Shown here: in pieces, positions 42,694 through 52,911 of the stretch | How positions within the stretch are numbered: the stretch's first letter is position 1 | Layout: the number at the start of each line of letters is the position of its first letter | From: Segniliparus sp051660745 | GTDB taxonomy: Bacteria > Actinomycetota > Actinomycetes > Mycobacteriales > Mycobacteriaceae | DNA length: 64,000 nucleotides | NCBI RefSeq assembly: GCF_051660745.1 | Contig: NZ_JBOFQF010000028.1 | Coordinates: 1-64,000, forward strand | Direction: 5' to 3' | Notes under the pieces: generated by a model | Seen by the model: the letters and a program-made list of their open reading frames with translations, nothing else | Database searches by the model: none | Told to the model about the DNA's origin: nothing | Program-made: the position numbers and the translations under genes

Positions 42694-42765
42694 GGCCCTG
42701 TCGTTTAGCGGTTAGGACGCTGCCCTCTCACGGCAGTAGCGCGGGTTCGAGTCCCGTCGGGGCTA
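42694..42765 (+). tRNA. tRNA-Glu (anticodon CTC)
   Basis: A 72-nt tRNA. The acceptor GGCCCTG pairs with CGGGGCT with a terminal G-U pair, as in the mycobacterial tRNA-Glu. The anticodon stem CTGCC/GGCAG holds CTCTCAC (anticodon CTC). CCA is not fully encoded (A-C-A follows the acceptor). It decodes GAG. Confidence 0.94.
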
Positions 42766-42773
42766 CAGGCGAA

Positions 42774-42806
42774 AGACCCCCTGGTGCAGACCAGGGGGTC
42801 TTTTTT
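42774..42806 (+). terminator. Rho-independent terminator after tRNA-Glu
   Basis: The 12-base stem AGACCCCCTGGT/ACCAGGGGGTCT has a 4-base loop and is followed by six Ts (42801-42806), nine bases after the tRNA. This is the strongest intrinsic terminator in the window. Confidence 0.92.
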
Positions 42807-42921
42807 CGCCTCCAACGCGGGTGTGAGCGGGATCGCAAAGGGCGCAATCTCGGGCGCAGCTCCTTCTTCGCCCTCGCCGCGCCGTCGCCGCTGCGGCAGA
42901 TTCGGGTGATACAACCCCAGC

Positions 42922-43596
42922 ATGGGTTACAGATTGCAGTTCGGGCCGGTGCAGGTCGTCCTTGTCGTGGTGGCGTTGGTCGCCGTCCTGCTTTTGGCGA
43001 CCATGTTCGTCGGGCGTGGTCCGGCGGATCCGTCGACAGGGAAGAAGGGCAAGCTGCGCCCTCGGCTCAAGCTGCGGCGGGGCTTCGGCGGCGGCGTGCT
43101 CGCGGCGCTCGCGGTCTTCCTCACATGGATCATGACGTTGGTCCAGGGGTATCTGGGCCTGACCGGCGAGGTCAAGGCCGCGCATGTCGTCGTGTCGAAG
43201 TTCGAGAACATGCCGGGCGTGTTGAGCGTCGATCTGACGCTGTACGGGGACGACCACGCCACAGCCGCCTCGCGGAAGGCCTACCAGCTGCAGGGCGACC
43301 GATGGGTGCTCCAGGCGAACATCGTGGAGCTCGAGCCGTTGGCGAACACGCTCGGCTTGCGCGGCGGTTACAAGGTAACCCGCCTGTACGGCCAGTACGC
43401 GGACGGCAGGCCGACGACCGAGCATCAGGTCCTGCTCGGCGACGACCAAGACTTCTTCAAGGAGATGGAGGACGGCGTCTGGTGGACCAAGCCCTTCGTG
43501 CGCTCGGCCTACGGCAACGCGGTGATCTCGAACCCGGGGGAGTACGACGTGTTCATCTCTCGGGACGCCATCACCGCTCGCCGCGCCGACCGGTGA
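42922..43596 (+). CDS. Conserved membrane protein of unknown function
   Basis: A 224-aa protein with two N-terminal membrane helices (about 11-32 and 57-75) and an extracytoplasmic domain of about 145 residues (GDRWVLQANIVELEPLANTL; HQVLLGDDQDFFKEMEDGVW). I do not recognise a catalytic motif. TACAAC six bases before the ATG may be a leaderless -10, though it ends in C. Its 3' end overlaps the convergent MFS gene by 26 bases. Confidence 0.72.
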   Translation: MGYRLQFGPVQVVLVVVALVAVLLLATMFVGRGPADPSTGKKGKLRPRLKLRRGFGGGVLAALAVFLTWIMTLVQGYLGLTGEVKAAHVVVSKFENMPGVLSVDLTLYGDDHATAASRKAYQLQGDRWVLQANIVELEPLANTLGLRGGYKVTRLYGQYADGRPTTEHQVLLGDDQDFFKEMEDGVWWTKPFVRSAYGNAVISNPGEYDVFISRDAITARRADR

Positions 43597-44785
43597 GCGC
43601 GCGGTCGCCCTGGTCTTTCGGCACGAGCGGGATCGCGGCTGCGGCAATCACGGCGGAGACCCCGAACGCCCAGGTGTAGCCGGAGGCGTCGATAAGCCAC
43701 CCGAAGCAGGGCGGAACGAGGAAGCTCGCGATGTACTGGCAGGTGTTCTGCGCGCCAAGCGCCCGCCCGGACCATCGCGGCCCGGCGAACTCGGCGACCG
43801 AGGTGAAGGCTAGGCCGTTGTCCGCGCTGGTGATGGCGCAGGCGGCGACCATGAGCGCGACGGCTGAAGCCGTCGCCTGTCCCCAGCTCGCGAGCGCGAG
43901 ACAGCCGAGCACGGCGGTGGCGATGGTCGCGATCGCCCGGATCGTCCAGGTGCGGCTGCCGACCCGGTCCGACCACACCCCGGCCGCGACGCGGCCCGCG
44001 GCTCCGAGGACGTTCGCGGCGGCGACGAGCGCGCCCGCCGTCGTCTCGGGCCAGCTGAGTGAATGGTTGAGCCAGGTGAACATGTACGTCCACACGAAGT
44101 ACTGCGGGATCACGAGCAGCACGGAGACCCCGTGGACGAGCCAGAGGAAGCTCCCGGCCCGGTAGGGGTTCGCCCCGTCCGTCGCGGTCGCGCACGGCGA
44201 GGCCCCGGCCGTTTCGGGCAGCCCCGCGAACATCGCGGCCAAGGCCGCGAAAACCAAGACTGCGACTGCGGGGACGGCCAGCGCCGCGCCGACTCCGTGC
44301 TGCTTGGCGAGGACTGGGAGGACGAGCGCGTCGAAGCCCATGCCGAGGGGTTGGGCCATTTGGCGGATCCCCATGGCGAGGCCGCGTTGCTCCTTGGGGA
44401 ACCAGCTGACGACGATGCGCCCGCTCGCGGCGTTCGTGCTCCCTGCGGCCATGCCCGCGACGAAGAACCAGCCGCCGATCCACCTCGGGTCGCTCTGCGC
44501 GGCGGCGGCCAACGTGCTCAGGCCTGCGAGGGCGAGGCCTGCGGCGAGCGTCCACCGCTCCCCGTACCGGTCGATGAGGAAGCCCCACCCGATCAGGGTC
44601 AGCATGATCCCGAGCGACGTCATCGCGGCGACAAGGCCCGCCTGCGGCAGCGAGAGGCCTCGTTGGACGAGGAGGGCGGGGATGAGGAACCCCCCGGCCA
44701 CCATGACCATGGCGGCGGCGGCCGAGGACCCGGTGGCGAGCGCGAGCATCGTCCAGCGGCGGGCGGCCCCATCAGTCTTGTCCAT
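43571..44785 (-). CDS. MFS transporter (12-TM)
   Basis: A 404-aa protein with about 12 membrane helices. The motif A-like stretch is GFLIDRYGERWTL. GWFFVAGMAAGSTNAASGRI and FPKEQRGLAMGIRQMAQPLG are typical of the monocarboxylate/nitrate-type MFS. TAGTAT lies six bases before the ATG, so it may have its own leaderless mRNA, although it lies only 9 bases after the membrane gene upstream. The substrate is unknown. Confidence 0.82.
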   Translation of the reverse strand: MDKTDGAARRWTMLALATGSSAAAAMVMVAGGFLIPALLVQRGLSLPQAGLVAAMTSLGIMLTLIGWGFLIDRYGERWTLAAGLALAGLSTLAAAAQSDPRWIGGWFFVAGMAAGSTNAASGRIVVSWFPKEQRGLAMGIRQMAQPLGMGFDALVLPVLAKQHGVGAALAVPAVAVLVFAALAAMFAGLPETAGASPCATATDGANPYRAGSFLWLVHGVSVLLVIPQYFVWTYMFTWLNHSLSWPETTAGALVAAANVLGAAGRVAAGVWSDRVGSRTWTIRAIATIATAVLGCLALASWGQATASAVALMVAACAITSADNGLAFTSVAEFAGPRWSGRALGAQNTCQYIASFLVPPCFGWLIDASGYTWAFGVSAVIAAAAIPLVPKDQGDRALTGRRGER

Positions 44786-44794
44786 ATATTGATA

Positions 44795-45517
44795 CTATCG
44801 TCCCATATAGTGAGACTCCTGTTCGTGCTCGGCGAACAGGGCCTTCGCCTCGATACGCAGCCGCGCCGCACGCATCGAGGCGAAGGCCGGACGCCCGACG
44901 CGCAGCAAGAGCGGGCTGGCCAGGGCCCAGATCGCGAGCGACGGCAGGCCTGCGGTGAGGATGGCGACCTCGGTGCTCGTGTGGTACACCACATACACAC
45001 GGGAGGCTGCGGTGAGCGCGGTCGTGACGCCGATGAGGAAGTTGAGCGCCCGGATTTTTTGGCGGAACTGGGCGTCGTCGTCCCAACACAGGTCCCACGC
45101 GGGACGGTGATGCGGCGACATGAGGTCGAGACTCGGCCGCAGCAGCAAGCCAAGGAGCGGTTTGCCGACGAATGTGGTGGACAAGCATCCAATGGCGGTG
45201 GCGAGCGAGACGATGGACTGGCGGGCGAGCACGATCCGTGGATCGTCGGAAAGGGCGGCGAGGGCGAGCGACGCGATGTTCAGCCCGAGGAGGAAGAGTT
45301 GGAACCCGTCTGCCCTGCGCTGGCGGAGCATGGTGGCGAGGACTCTGGCGGCGAGGAAAGCGGTCCCGGCGGAGAGCGCGACGATCTCGGAATACCCCAG
45401 CCAGGAATGCAGCAAGTAGAAGAGCAGGACCGGGACGAGTCCGTCGACGAGGCCCGGACGCGCCTTCGCGAAACGAGGATGGCTCCACCATTGCGTCAGC
45501 GTTTCTCGGACCAGCAC
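44795..45517 (-). CDS. VC0807-like multi-TM protein, copy A
   Basis: A 240-aa membrane protein with about five or six helices, of the VC0807 (intracellular septation protein A-like) type. It shares WWSHPRFAKARP, LLHSWLGYSEI, TTFVGKPLL and VYVVYHTS with the neighbouring copy B, clearly a tandem duplicate. The start is a GTG. The function is unknown. It precedes the MFS gene, and the three minus-strand genes may form one unit. Confidence 0.7.
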   Translation of the reverse strand: MLVRETLTQWWSHPRFAKARPGLVDGLVPVLLFYLLHSWLGYSEIVALSAGTAFLAARVLATMLRQRRADGFQLFLLGLNIASLALAALSDDPRIVLARQSIVSLATAIGCLSTTFVGKPLLGLLLRPSLDLMSPHHRPAWDLCWDDDAQFRQKIRALNFLIGVTTALTAASRVYVVYHTSTEVAILTAGLPSLAIWALASPLLLRVGRPAFASMRAARLRIEAKALFAEHEQESHYMGR

Positions 45518-45584
45518 CGTTCCAGAGTGCCTGCCGTTCTTAAATTTTTCCCAAGAGCGCCCCGGGAGTAGGGGGTGCGAGAAG

Positions 45585-46280
45585 CTACGATCCGGCCTCG
45601 ACCGACTCCTCGGCTTCGGCGTTCTCCTTGCGGACCTGCTCCATCGCGGTGACGAGCGGCATGGCGAGCACTCCTGTGGCGACCGCGACCACCCCCGAGA
45701 TGATCAGGCCGGGCACTCCGCTCGCGGCGACGGCGACGCCCTCGCTCGTGTGGTAGACCACCCAGACCCGGGTCGCGGCGCTCGCGAGGAAGCTCGCCCC
45801 GTAGAGCAGGTTGAGCTGGCGGACCCTGCGGCGGAACGGCTGGTCCGTGTCCCAGCACTGCTCCCAGGCCGCTTCCAGCCCCGGCGCGGTGAGGGCGAGG
45901 CCGGGGCGCATGATCCGTTCCAGGAGCGGCTTCCCAACGAAAGTGGTGACGACGCAGCCGAGGCCGAGCACTGCCGAGTAGATCGAGCCGCGCAGCAGGG
46001 CGATTCGGGAGTCATGGGCGAGGACCGCCAGCGCGAGGGACACCAGGATGGAGGCGAGGACCAAGATCTGGAAGGAGTCGATCCTGCGCTCGCGCACGGC
46101 GGTGGCCACGACGCGCGCGGCGAGGATGGCGGCGGCGACCGAGAAGGCGAGGATGGCGGAAAGGCCCAGCCAGCTGTGCAAGATGTAGTAGCACGCCGCG
46201 GGCACGGCGGTGTCGATGAGCATCGGCCGCGCCTTGGCGAAACGGGGATGTGACCACCAAGCGGCGAGTTTGTTCATCAT
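45585..46280 (-). CDS. VC0807-like multi-TM protein, copy B
   Basis: A 231-aa paralogue of the downstream gene with the same signatures: WWSHPRFAKARPMLID, ILHSWLGLSAI, TTFVGKPLLERIM and VWVVYHTSEG. The C-terminal tail is acidic (ENAEAEESVEAGS), while copy A ends basic then His/Glu-rich. Two adjacent ATGs allow either start. The function is unknown. Confidence 0.7.
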   Translation of the reverse strand: MMNKLAAWWSHPRFAKARPMLIDTAVPAACYYILHSWLGLSAILAFSVAAAILAARVVATAVRERRIDSFQILVLASILVSLALAVLAHDSRIALLRGSIYSAVLGLGCVVTTFVGKPLLERIMRPGLALTAPGLEAAWEQCWDTDQPFRRRVRQLNLLYGASFLASAATRVWVVYHTSEGVAVAASGVPGLIISGVVAVATGVLAMPLVTAMEQVRKENAEAEESVEAGS

Positions 46281-46312
46281 GGCAGTCCATTGTGCCGGTA
46301 ATCTCGTAGCTT

Positions 46313-46927
46313 ATGCGGACCACGTGGCTTCTTGGCTTGTCGACGATGTTGTTTTCGACCGCCTGCTCTCATCCCGACGTCCAAACGCTGGAGAGCGCCC
46401 AAGCGTTCGCGACAATGACCGCGCCGCGTGGCGGCCTGGCCGCGAGCAGCGCGAATCCCTGCCCCCAAGTGCCGGACGCGCCGGAGGCGCGCGCCGCCGC
46501 GGGCTCGTTGCCGCCGCCGCAACGGGCTCCTGGGAAACAGGGGCCGCCCAAGCAGGGTCCTCTCCAACAGGGTCCTCTCCAAAAATGGTCCCAGTCGTAC
46601 ACCGGGCGCTACGACCGGTGCGGCGCGCTCACCGCCGTGGTGGTCTCCCTCGAAGGGGACGACGACCCGCTCGGCCCGAGGCAGGTGCTGTTCTTCCACG
46701 ACGGAGGCTTCGTCGGGACCGCCGATCCCTGCGCGTTCGGCCACACGGAGATCAAATCGGTCCGCGGGGACGTCGTGGTCGTCCAGTACCGCTGGCCGCG
46801 TGGACAAGAGACCGTGACGACTATGTCCGGCTCGGCGAACGTCAAGTACCGCTGGAGCGGCGACAAGGTGGTGCGGGTGGACCAGATTCCGCAGGAGCTC
46901 TACGACGCGGTGGGGTGCAAGCGCTAG
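46313..46927 (+). CDS. LppP/LprE-family lipoprotein
   Basis: A 204-aa lipoprotein with lipobox FSTA-Cys18. The family domain starts near residue 100: RCGALTAVVVSLEG, QVLFFHDGGFVGTA, VRGDVVVVQYRW. Between them lies a Pro/Gln linker with short repeats (QGPPKQGPLQQGPLQ). TAATCT lies eight bases before the ATG. It is anchored outside the membrane; the function of the family is not known. Confidence 0.8.
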   Translation: MRTTWLLGLSTMLFSTACSHPDVQTLESAQAFATMTAPRGGLAASSANPCPQVPDAPEARAAAGSLPPPQRAPGKQGPPKQGPLQQGPLQKWSQSYTGRYDRCGALTAVVVSLEGDDDPLGPRQVLFFHDGGFVGTADPCAFGHTEIKSVRGDVVVVQYRWPRGQETVTTMSGSANVKYRWSGDKVVRVDQIPQELYDAVGCKR

Positions 46928-46951
46928 GGCGCCCCTCCCGGAGCCGGGCGG

Positions 46952-48469
<1,518 letters not shown>

Positions 48470-48618
48470 GGTCTCTACTTTCTGTTCGGAGCATGTGCGA
48501 ATGTCGATTGTCGAAGTGGCTCCGACAATAGGGGAGTCCCTTTGTGCTCCACGCTACACCCCTTGCGGGCGGCGGACGCGGGCGTCGCGAGCGGGGCGAA
48601 CGGGTAAGGTGTTGTCGC

Positions 48619-49683
48619 GTGACGACTCTGGCGTACATTCCCTCGCCCCCCCAGGGGGTCTGGTTCCTCGGGCCGATTCCGATACGCGCGTACGCCCTCT
48701 GCATCTTGACGGGCATCCTGGTGGCCTGCTGGTGGGGCACGAGCCGGTGGATGGCCCGGGGCGGGCGGCGCGAGGACGTGGTCGACGTGGCGCTCATCGC
48801 GGTGCCGTTCGGCCTCGTCGGCGGCAGGCTGTACCACGTGGCGACCGATTGGCGGACCTACTTCGGCGGCCAGGGGCGCTCGCCGATCCATGCCCTCTTC
48901 ATCTGGGAGGGCGGCCTCGGCATCTGGGGCGCGGTCGCGCTCGGCGGCGTCGGCGCGTGGATCGGCTGCAGGCGCAAAGGCATCCCGCTGCCCGCGTTCG
49001 GCGACGCGATCGCCCCGCCGGTCCTCCTGGCCTCGGCGATCGGCAGATTCGGCAACTACTTCAACCAGGAGCTGTTCGGGCGGGAGACGAACCACTGGTG
49101 GGGGTTGCGGCTCTACGAGCGAGTGCGCGACGGCGCGGTGGACAACGTGTACGGCGTCTCCGACGGCAGGCCGTGGATCGGCGGGGAGATGAACCTCACC
49201 GGCAAGCTCGTCCATCCCACCTTCCTCTACGAGGCGTGCTGGAACGTCGCTATTGTGCTGGTCCTCGTGGTCCTCGACCGGCGGTTCAAGATCGGCCACG
49301 GCAGGCTCTTCGCCCTGTACGTCGCCGGATACAGCCTCGGCAGGCTCGGCCTCGAGTTCGTGCGGATCGACCCGGCGACCACGATCGGCGGATACCGCGT
49401 CAACGTCTACACGTCGAGCCTGCTCATCATCGCCGGGCTGGCGTACTTCTTGTTCGTGAAGAAGGGCAAAGAGGCTCCGGAGGAGATCGAGGCGGGCCGC
49501 AAGGACCTTCCCGAAGCGGAGGAAGGGCAGGCTGCCGAATCAGAGCCCGCATCTGGACAAAAATCGGCCTTTGTCAAGGAAGCGGCTTCCAAGCAGGAAG
49601 AATCCGACGGAGAATCCGAGGAACCGGCCCCGACATCTGACATTCACTCATCTGAGGTCGGATCGACAGCTAAGTCGGACTAG
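48619..49683 (+). CDS. lgt: Prolipoprotein diacylglyceryl transferase
   Basis: A 354-aa seven-helix enzyme that attaches diacylglycerol to the lipobox Cys of prolipoproteins. The Lgt signature is GRFGNYFNQELFGRE, with HPTFLYEACWN later. The last 70 residues are a hydrophilic, acidic tail, as in mycobacterial Lgt. The GTG at 48619 fits the family's N-terminus, with TAAGGT eight bases upstream. The stop TAG is part of the -10 of pyk. The window itself encodes at least five lipoprotein substrates. Confidence 0.93.
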   Translation: MTTLAYIPSPPQGVWFLGPIPIRAYALCILTGILVACWWGTSRWMARGGRREDVVDVALIAVPFGLVGGRLYHVATDWRTYFGGQGRSPIHALFIWEGGLGIWGAVALGGVGAWIGCRRKGIPLPAFGDAIAPPVLLASAIGRFGNYFNQELFGRETNHWWGLRLYERVRDGAVDNVYGVSDGRPWIGGEMNLTGKLVHPTFLYEACWNVAIVLVLVVLDRRFKIGHGRLFALYVAGYSLGRLGLEFVRIDPATTIGGYRVNVYTSSLLIIAGLAYFLFVKKGKEAPEEIEAGRKDLPEAEEGQAAESEPASGQKSAFVKEAASKQEESDGESEEPAPTSDIHSSEVGSTAKSD

Positions 49684-49692
49684 GCTTTCCGT

Positions 49693-51114
49693 ATGACTCG
49701 TCGTACAAAGATCGTGTGCACTCTGGGGCCTGCCACTGCTTCTGCGGAAAAAGTGAAGGCGCTCGTCGAAGCGGGCATGGACGTGGCGAGGCTGAACTTC
49801 AGCCATGGCGACCACCCGGACCACGAGCAGATGTACCACTGGGTGCGCGAGGCCTCCGACCAGACCGGCCGCGCGGTGGGGGTCATGGCCGACCTGCAGG
49901 GGCCGAAGATCAGGCTCGGCAGATTCGCCGAGGGGCGCACGGTGTGGGCGACGGGCGAGACCGTGCGGATCACCGTGGCGGACGTCGAGGGGACCCACGA
50001 CCGCGTCTCCACCACGTACAAGCAGCTCGCGGCGGACGTCGTCCCCGGCGACACGCTGCTGATCGACGACGGCAAGGTCGGGCTGCGCGCGCTGCGCGTG
50101 GAAGGCGACGACGTGGTGTGCCAGGTCTACGAGGGCGGCCCGGTCAGCAACAACAAGGGCATCTCGTTGCCGGGGGTGAACGTCTCGGCCCCCGCGTTGT
50201 CGGAGAAGGACACCGAGGACCTCGAATTCGCCCTGCGGCTCGGCGTGGACTGGGTGGCGCTGTCCTTCGTCCGCTCCCCGGACGACGTGCGGCTGGTCCA
50301 CGAGGTCATGGACCGGGTCGGCAGGCGCGTCCCGGTCATCGCGAAGCTGGAGAAGCCCGAGGCGGTGGGGGACCGGCTCGAAGAGGTGATCCTCGCGTTC
50401 GACGCGGTCATGGTCGCCCGAGGCGACCTCGGCGTCGAGCTGCCGCTCGAGGACGTCCCCGCGGTGCAGAAGCGCGCGATCCAGCTCGCCAGGGCGAACG
50501 CGAAGCCGGTCATCGTGGCCACCCAGGTGCTCGAGTCGATGATCGAGAACGCCACGCCCACCAGGGCGGAGGCCTCCGACGCCGCCAACGCGGTGTTCGA
50601 CGGCGCGGACGCGGTGATGCTGTCGGGCGAGACCTCGGTCGGCAAGCACGTCCTCACCGCGGTGCGCACCTTGGCCCGCGTCCTCGCCGCGGCGGAGAAG
50701 GAGCCTGCGCTCATCGCGCCGCTCATCCGGGTCCCGAGGACCAAGAGCGGAGTCATCTCCTACTCGGCCAAAGACATCGGCGAGCGGCTGGAGGCCAAGG
50801 CGCTGGTCGCGTTCACCCAGTCCGGCGACACCGTCCGCCGCCTCGCCCGGCTGCACAGCGCGCTGCCGCTGCTCGCGTTCACCCCGGAGCCTGCCGTGCG
50901 CAGCAGGCTGGCGCTGTCGTGGGGCGTGGAGACGTTCATCGTGCCGCAAGTGGACTCCACCGACGCGATGATCCGCCTCGTCGACCAATCCCTCCTCGCC
51001 ATCCAGCGCTACGAGCACGGCGATTTGGTGATCGTCGTGGCAGGAGCCCCGCCGGGCACCATCGGGTCGACGAACACGATCAACGCCCACCGGATCGGCG
51101 AGCACGACCACTGA
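49693..51114 (+). CDS. pyk: Pyruvate kinase
   Basis: A 473-aa glycolytic enzyme converting PEP and ADP to pyruvate and ATP. Signatures are TKIVCTLGPAT, MDVARLNFSHGDH, IAKLEKPEAV (catalytic Lys) and MVARGDLGVELPLEDVPAVQK-type Mg site, with a complete C-terminal allosteric domain. TAGGCT lies six bases before the ATG and contains the lgt stop, so pyk probably has its own leaderless mRNA. The order lgt-pyk-tesB matches M. tuberculosis. Confidence 0.96.
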   Translation: MTRRTKIVCTLGPATASAEKVKALVEAGMDVARLNFSHGDHPDHEQMYHWVREASDQTGRAVGVMADLQGPKIRLGRFAEGRTVWATGETVRITVADVEGTHDRVSTTYKQLAADVVPGDTLLIDDGKVGLRALRVEGDDVVCQVYEGGPVSNNKGISLPGVNVSAPALSEKDTEDLEFALRLGVDWVALSFVRSPDDVRLVHEVMDRVGRRVPVIAKLEKPEAVGDRLEEVILAFDAVMVARGDLGVELPLEDVPAVQKRAIQLARANAKPVIVATQVLESMIENATPTRAEASDAANAVFDGADAVMLSGETSVGKHVLTAVRTLARVLAAAEKEPALIAPLIRVPRTKSGVISYSAKDIGERLEAKALVAFTQSGDTVRRLARLHSALPLLAFTPEPAVRSRLALSWGVETFIVPQVDSTDAMIRLVDQSLLAIQRYEHGDLVIVVAGAPPGTIGSTNTINAHRIGEHDH

Positions 51115-51199
51115 CGGCAGACCGGCCCCCAGGTGGCTGATGTGCAGCCTGTCTTAAGCTGAAAACGGCTGTTCAGGGCATTCTGCTACAGTCTCGCGA

Positions 51200-52093
51200 A
51201 TGACTTCAGCGCAATCTCTGCTTGAGGCAGCCAAGGGCGATTTCCAGGAACTGCTCAGCATTCTGGATCTTGCGGAAGCTGGGAACGGGACGTTCGTCGG
51301 CCAGCATCCGAGCAAGGCGTGGGCGCGCACGTACGGCGGCCAGATCGTCGCACAAGCGACTATGGCGGCAGCGCGGACGGTTCCGTCGCCGAAGCTCGCC
51401 CTGCACTCGGCGCAGACACACTTCATCCGGGGCGGGGACGTCAGCAAGCCGATCGAATACCACGTTGCCTTGTTGCGGGACGAGCGGTCGATCGCGAACC
51501 GGCAGGTGACGGCGACCCAAGACGGCGCGGTGGTGTCGATCTCGTTGATCGCCTACCAGGACGGCAGGCCCGGACTCGAGCATTCCGCGCCGATGCCCTC
51601 GGTTCCAGATCCGGAGACTCTGCCGGAGATCGAAGAGACCTTCGTCGGCATGGAGGAGGAGCTGACGATGTTCGTCACGGCTCCTCGGCCCATCGACTGG
51701 CGGTACACGAACAAGCCCTCCTGGCTCGCCAAAGGGGCGGGCGAGGCGTTGCCGCACAACCGGGTGTGGATGAAGACGAGGGGGGAGCTGCCGGACGATC
51801 CCCGTTGGCACGAGGCGGCCCTCGCGTACGCCTCGGACACGACGATCTTGGACTCGATCATCACACAGCACGGGCTGTCCTGGGGATTGGACCGGATCAT
51901 CGCCGCCACGCTCAACCACTCGCTGTGGTTCCACCGCCCGGTCCGCTTCGACCAGTGGCATCTCTATGCGACCGAGTCTCCTGCGGCGGCGCACTCGCGC
52001 GGATTCTCCACCGGGGGCTTCTATTCGAGAGACGGGGAGCGGGTCGCGAGCTCGGCGCAAGAAGGCGTGGTCATCTACCGGCCCAGGAAATAG
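51200..52093 (+). CDS. tesB: Acyl-CoA thioesterase II (TesB)
   Basis: A 297-aa double-hotdog thioesterase that hydrolyses acyl-CoA to free acid and CoA. QHPSKAWARTYGGQIVAQA and LHSAQTHFIRGG begin the first hotdog. Asp and Ser/Thr residues in AYASDTTILDS and WFHRPVRFDQWHLYATESP belong to the second. TACAGT seven bases before the ATG and the lack of a ribosome site point to leaderless expression. Confidence 0.9.
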   Translation: MTSAQSLLEAAKGDFQELLSILDLAEAGNGTFVGQHPSKAWARTYGGQIVAQATMAAARTVPSPKLALHSAQTHFIRGGDVSKPIEYHVALLRDERSIANRQVTATQDGAVVSISLIAYQDGRPGLEHSAPMPSVPDPETLPEIEETFVGMEEELTMFVTAPRPIDWRYTNKPSWLAKGAGEALPHNRVWMKTRGELPDDPRWHEAALAYASDTTILDSIITQHGLSWGLDRIIAATLNHSLWFHRPVRFDQWHLYATESPAAAHSRGFSTGGFYSRDGERVASSAQEGVVIYRPRK

Positions 52094-52109
52094 CGCGCGG
52101 GGGGGCGGA

Positions 52110-52775
52110 TCAGAGGGGCTGGAGCTCGAAGCCCTCGCCCACGCCGGGACCGATCGCGTCCAGGACCGCTCCGATGTTCGTCCCGCCCTCGGCTCCCGCG
52201 CACGGGGTGTCGAAGTAGTAGAGGTTGACCATGCCCACCAGCGTGTTCCCGATCACCAGCGGAGCCCCGGAATCGCCCTTGGCGATACAGATCTGAGCCT
52301 TGTGGCTGCTCCTGTCCTGATCCTTGACCAGTCCGCACGTCCAGCCGGTCGTCCGGCCCAGTTTGCAGGCCCAGCTGTTGAGGGGGGGAGGGGTCCGGTC
52401 GAGAGCGGCGATGGTGAGGTTGTCGATGGTCGGGCTCGGGATCACCCGGTTCGGGTTGAACAGGATCACCGCGATGTCGGGGCGGCTCAGTGTTTTTTCC
52501 ATCACGCCGAGCGCGCCTGCGCCCTGGTCGGTCTCGGAGATCACTTTGTCCCCGCGCTGGCCGCAATGGCCTGCGGTGAGCCCGACGAGGTCGCCCGCCG
52601 CGTCATGGCCGATCGCGGTCAGCGTGCACGCGAGGTTTTTGGCCCCGATCACAATGATTGGAGATCCGCCCCCCAGCAGGACTCGGTCGTCCGCAGACGC
52701 GATGGCGGCGGTGTGCGCTGCGACGAGCACGCTGGCGAGCGCTGCGACGAGAGCGCTAATGCATCGTTGCGACAT
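52110..52775 (-). CDS. Secreted trypsin-like (S1) serine protease
   Basis: A 221-aa exported protein with a signal peptide to about residue 28 (AIASA-DD). The catalytic triad is His in TAGHCG, Asp in PDIAVILF and Ser in KGDSGAPLV. Four Cys could form two disulfides. It resembles Rv1815-type mycobacterial proteins more than active trypsins. The ATG at 52775 is seven bases after GGAGGA; the GTG just before it is too close. Confidence 0.8.
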   Translation of the reverse strand: MSQRCISALVAALASVLVAAHTAAIASADDRVLLGGGSPIIVIGAKNLACTLTAIGHDAAGDLVGLTAGHCGQRGDKVISETDQGAGALGVMEKTLSRPDIAVILFNPNRVIPSPTIDNLTIAALDRTPPPLNSWACKLGRTTGWTCGLVKDQDRSSHKAQICIAKGDSGAPLVIGNTLVGMVNLYYFDTPCAGAEGGTNIGAVLDAIGPGVGEGFELQPL

Positions 52776-52911
52776 CACATAATCCTCCGGATAACGGGGT
52801 GGGCGCTAGCGGGACGTAGACCGCCATCTAGTGTGGCAGACCGAGTGAGTCTGGCAGATCGGGCTGTGCGAAGCCTGAGAACACGCCGGATGTACCGTGT
52901 GAGGAGTGACT

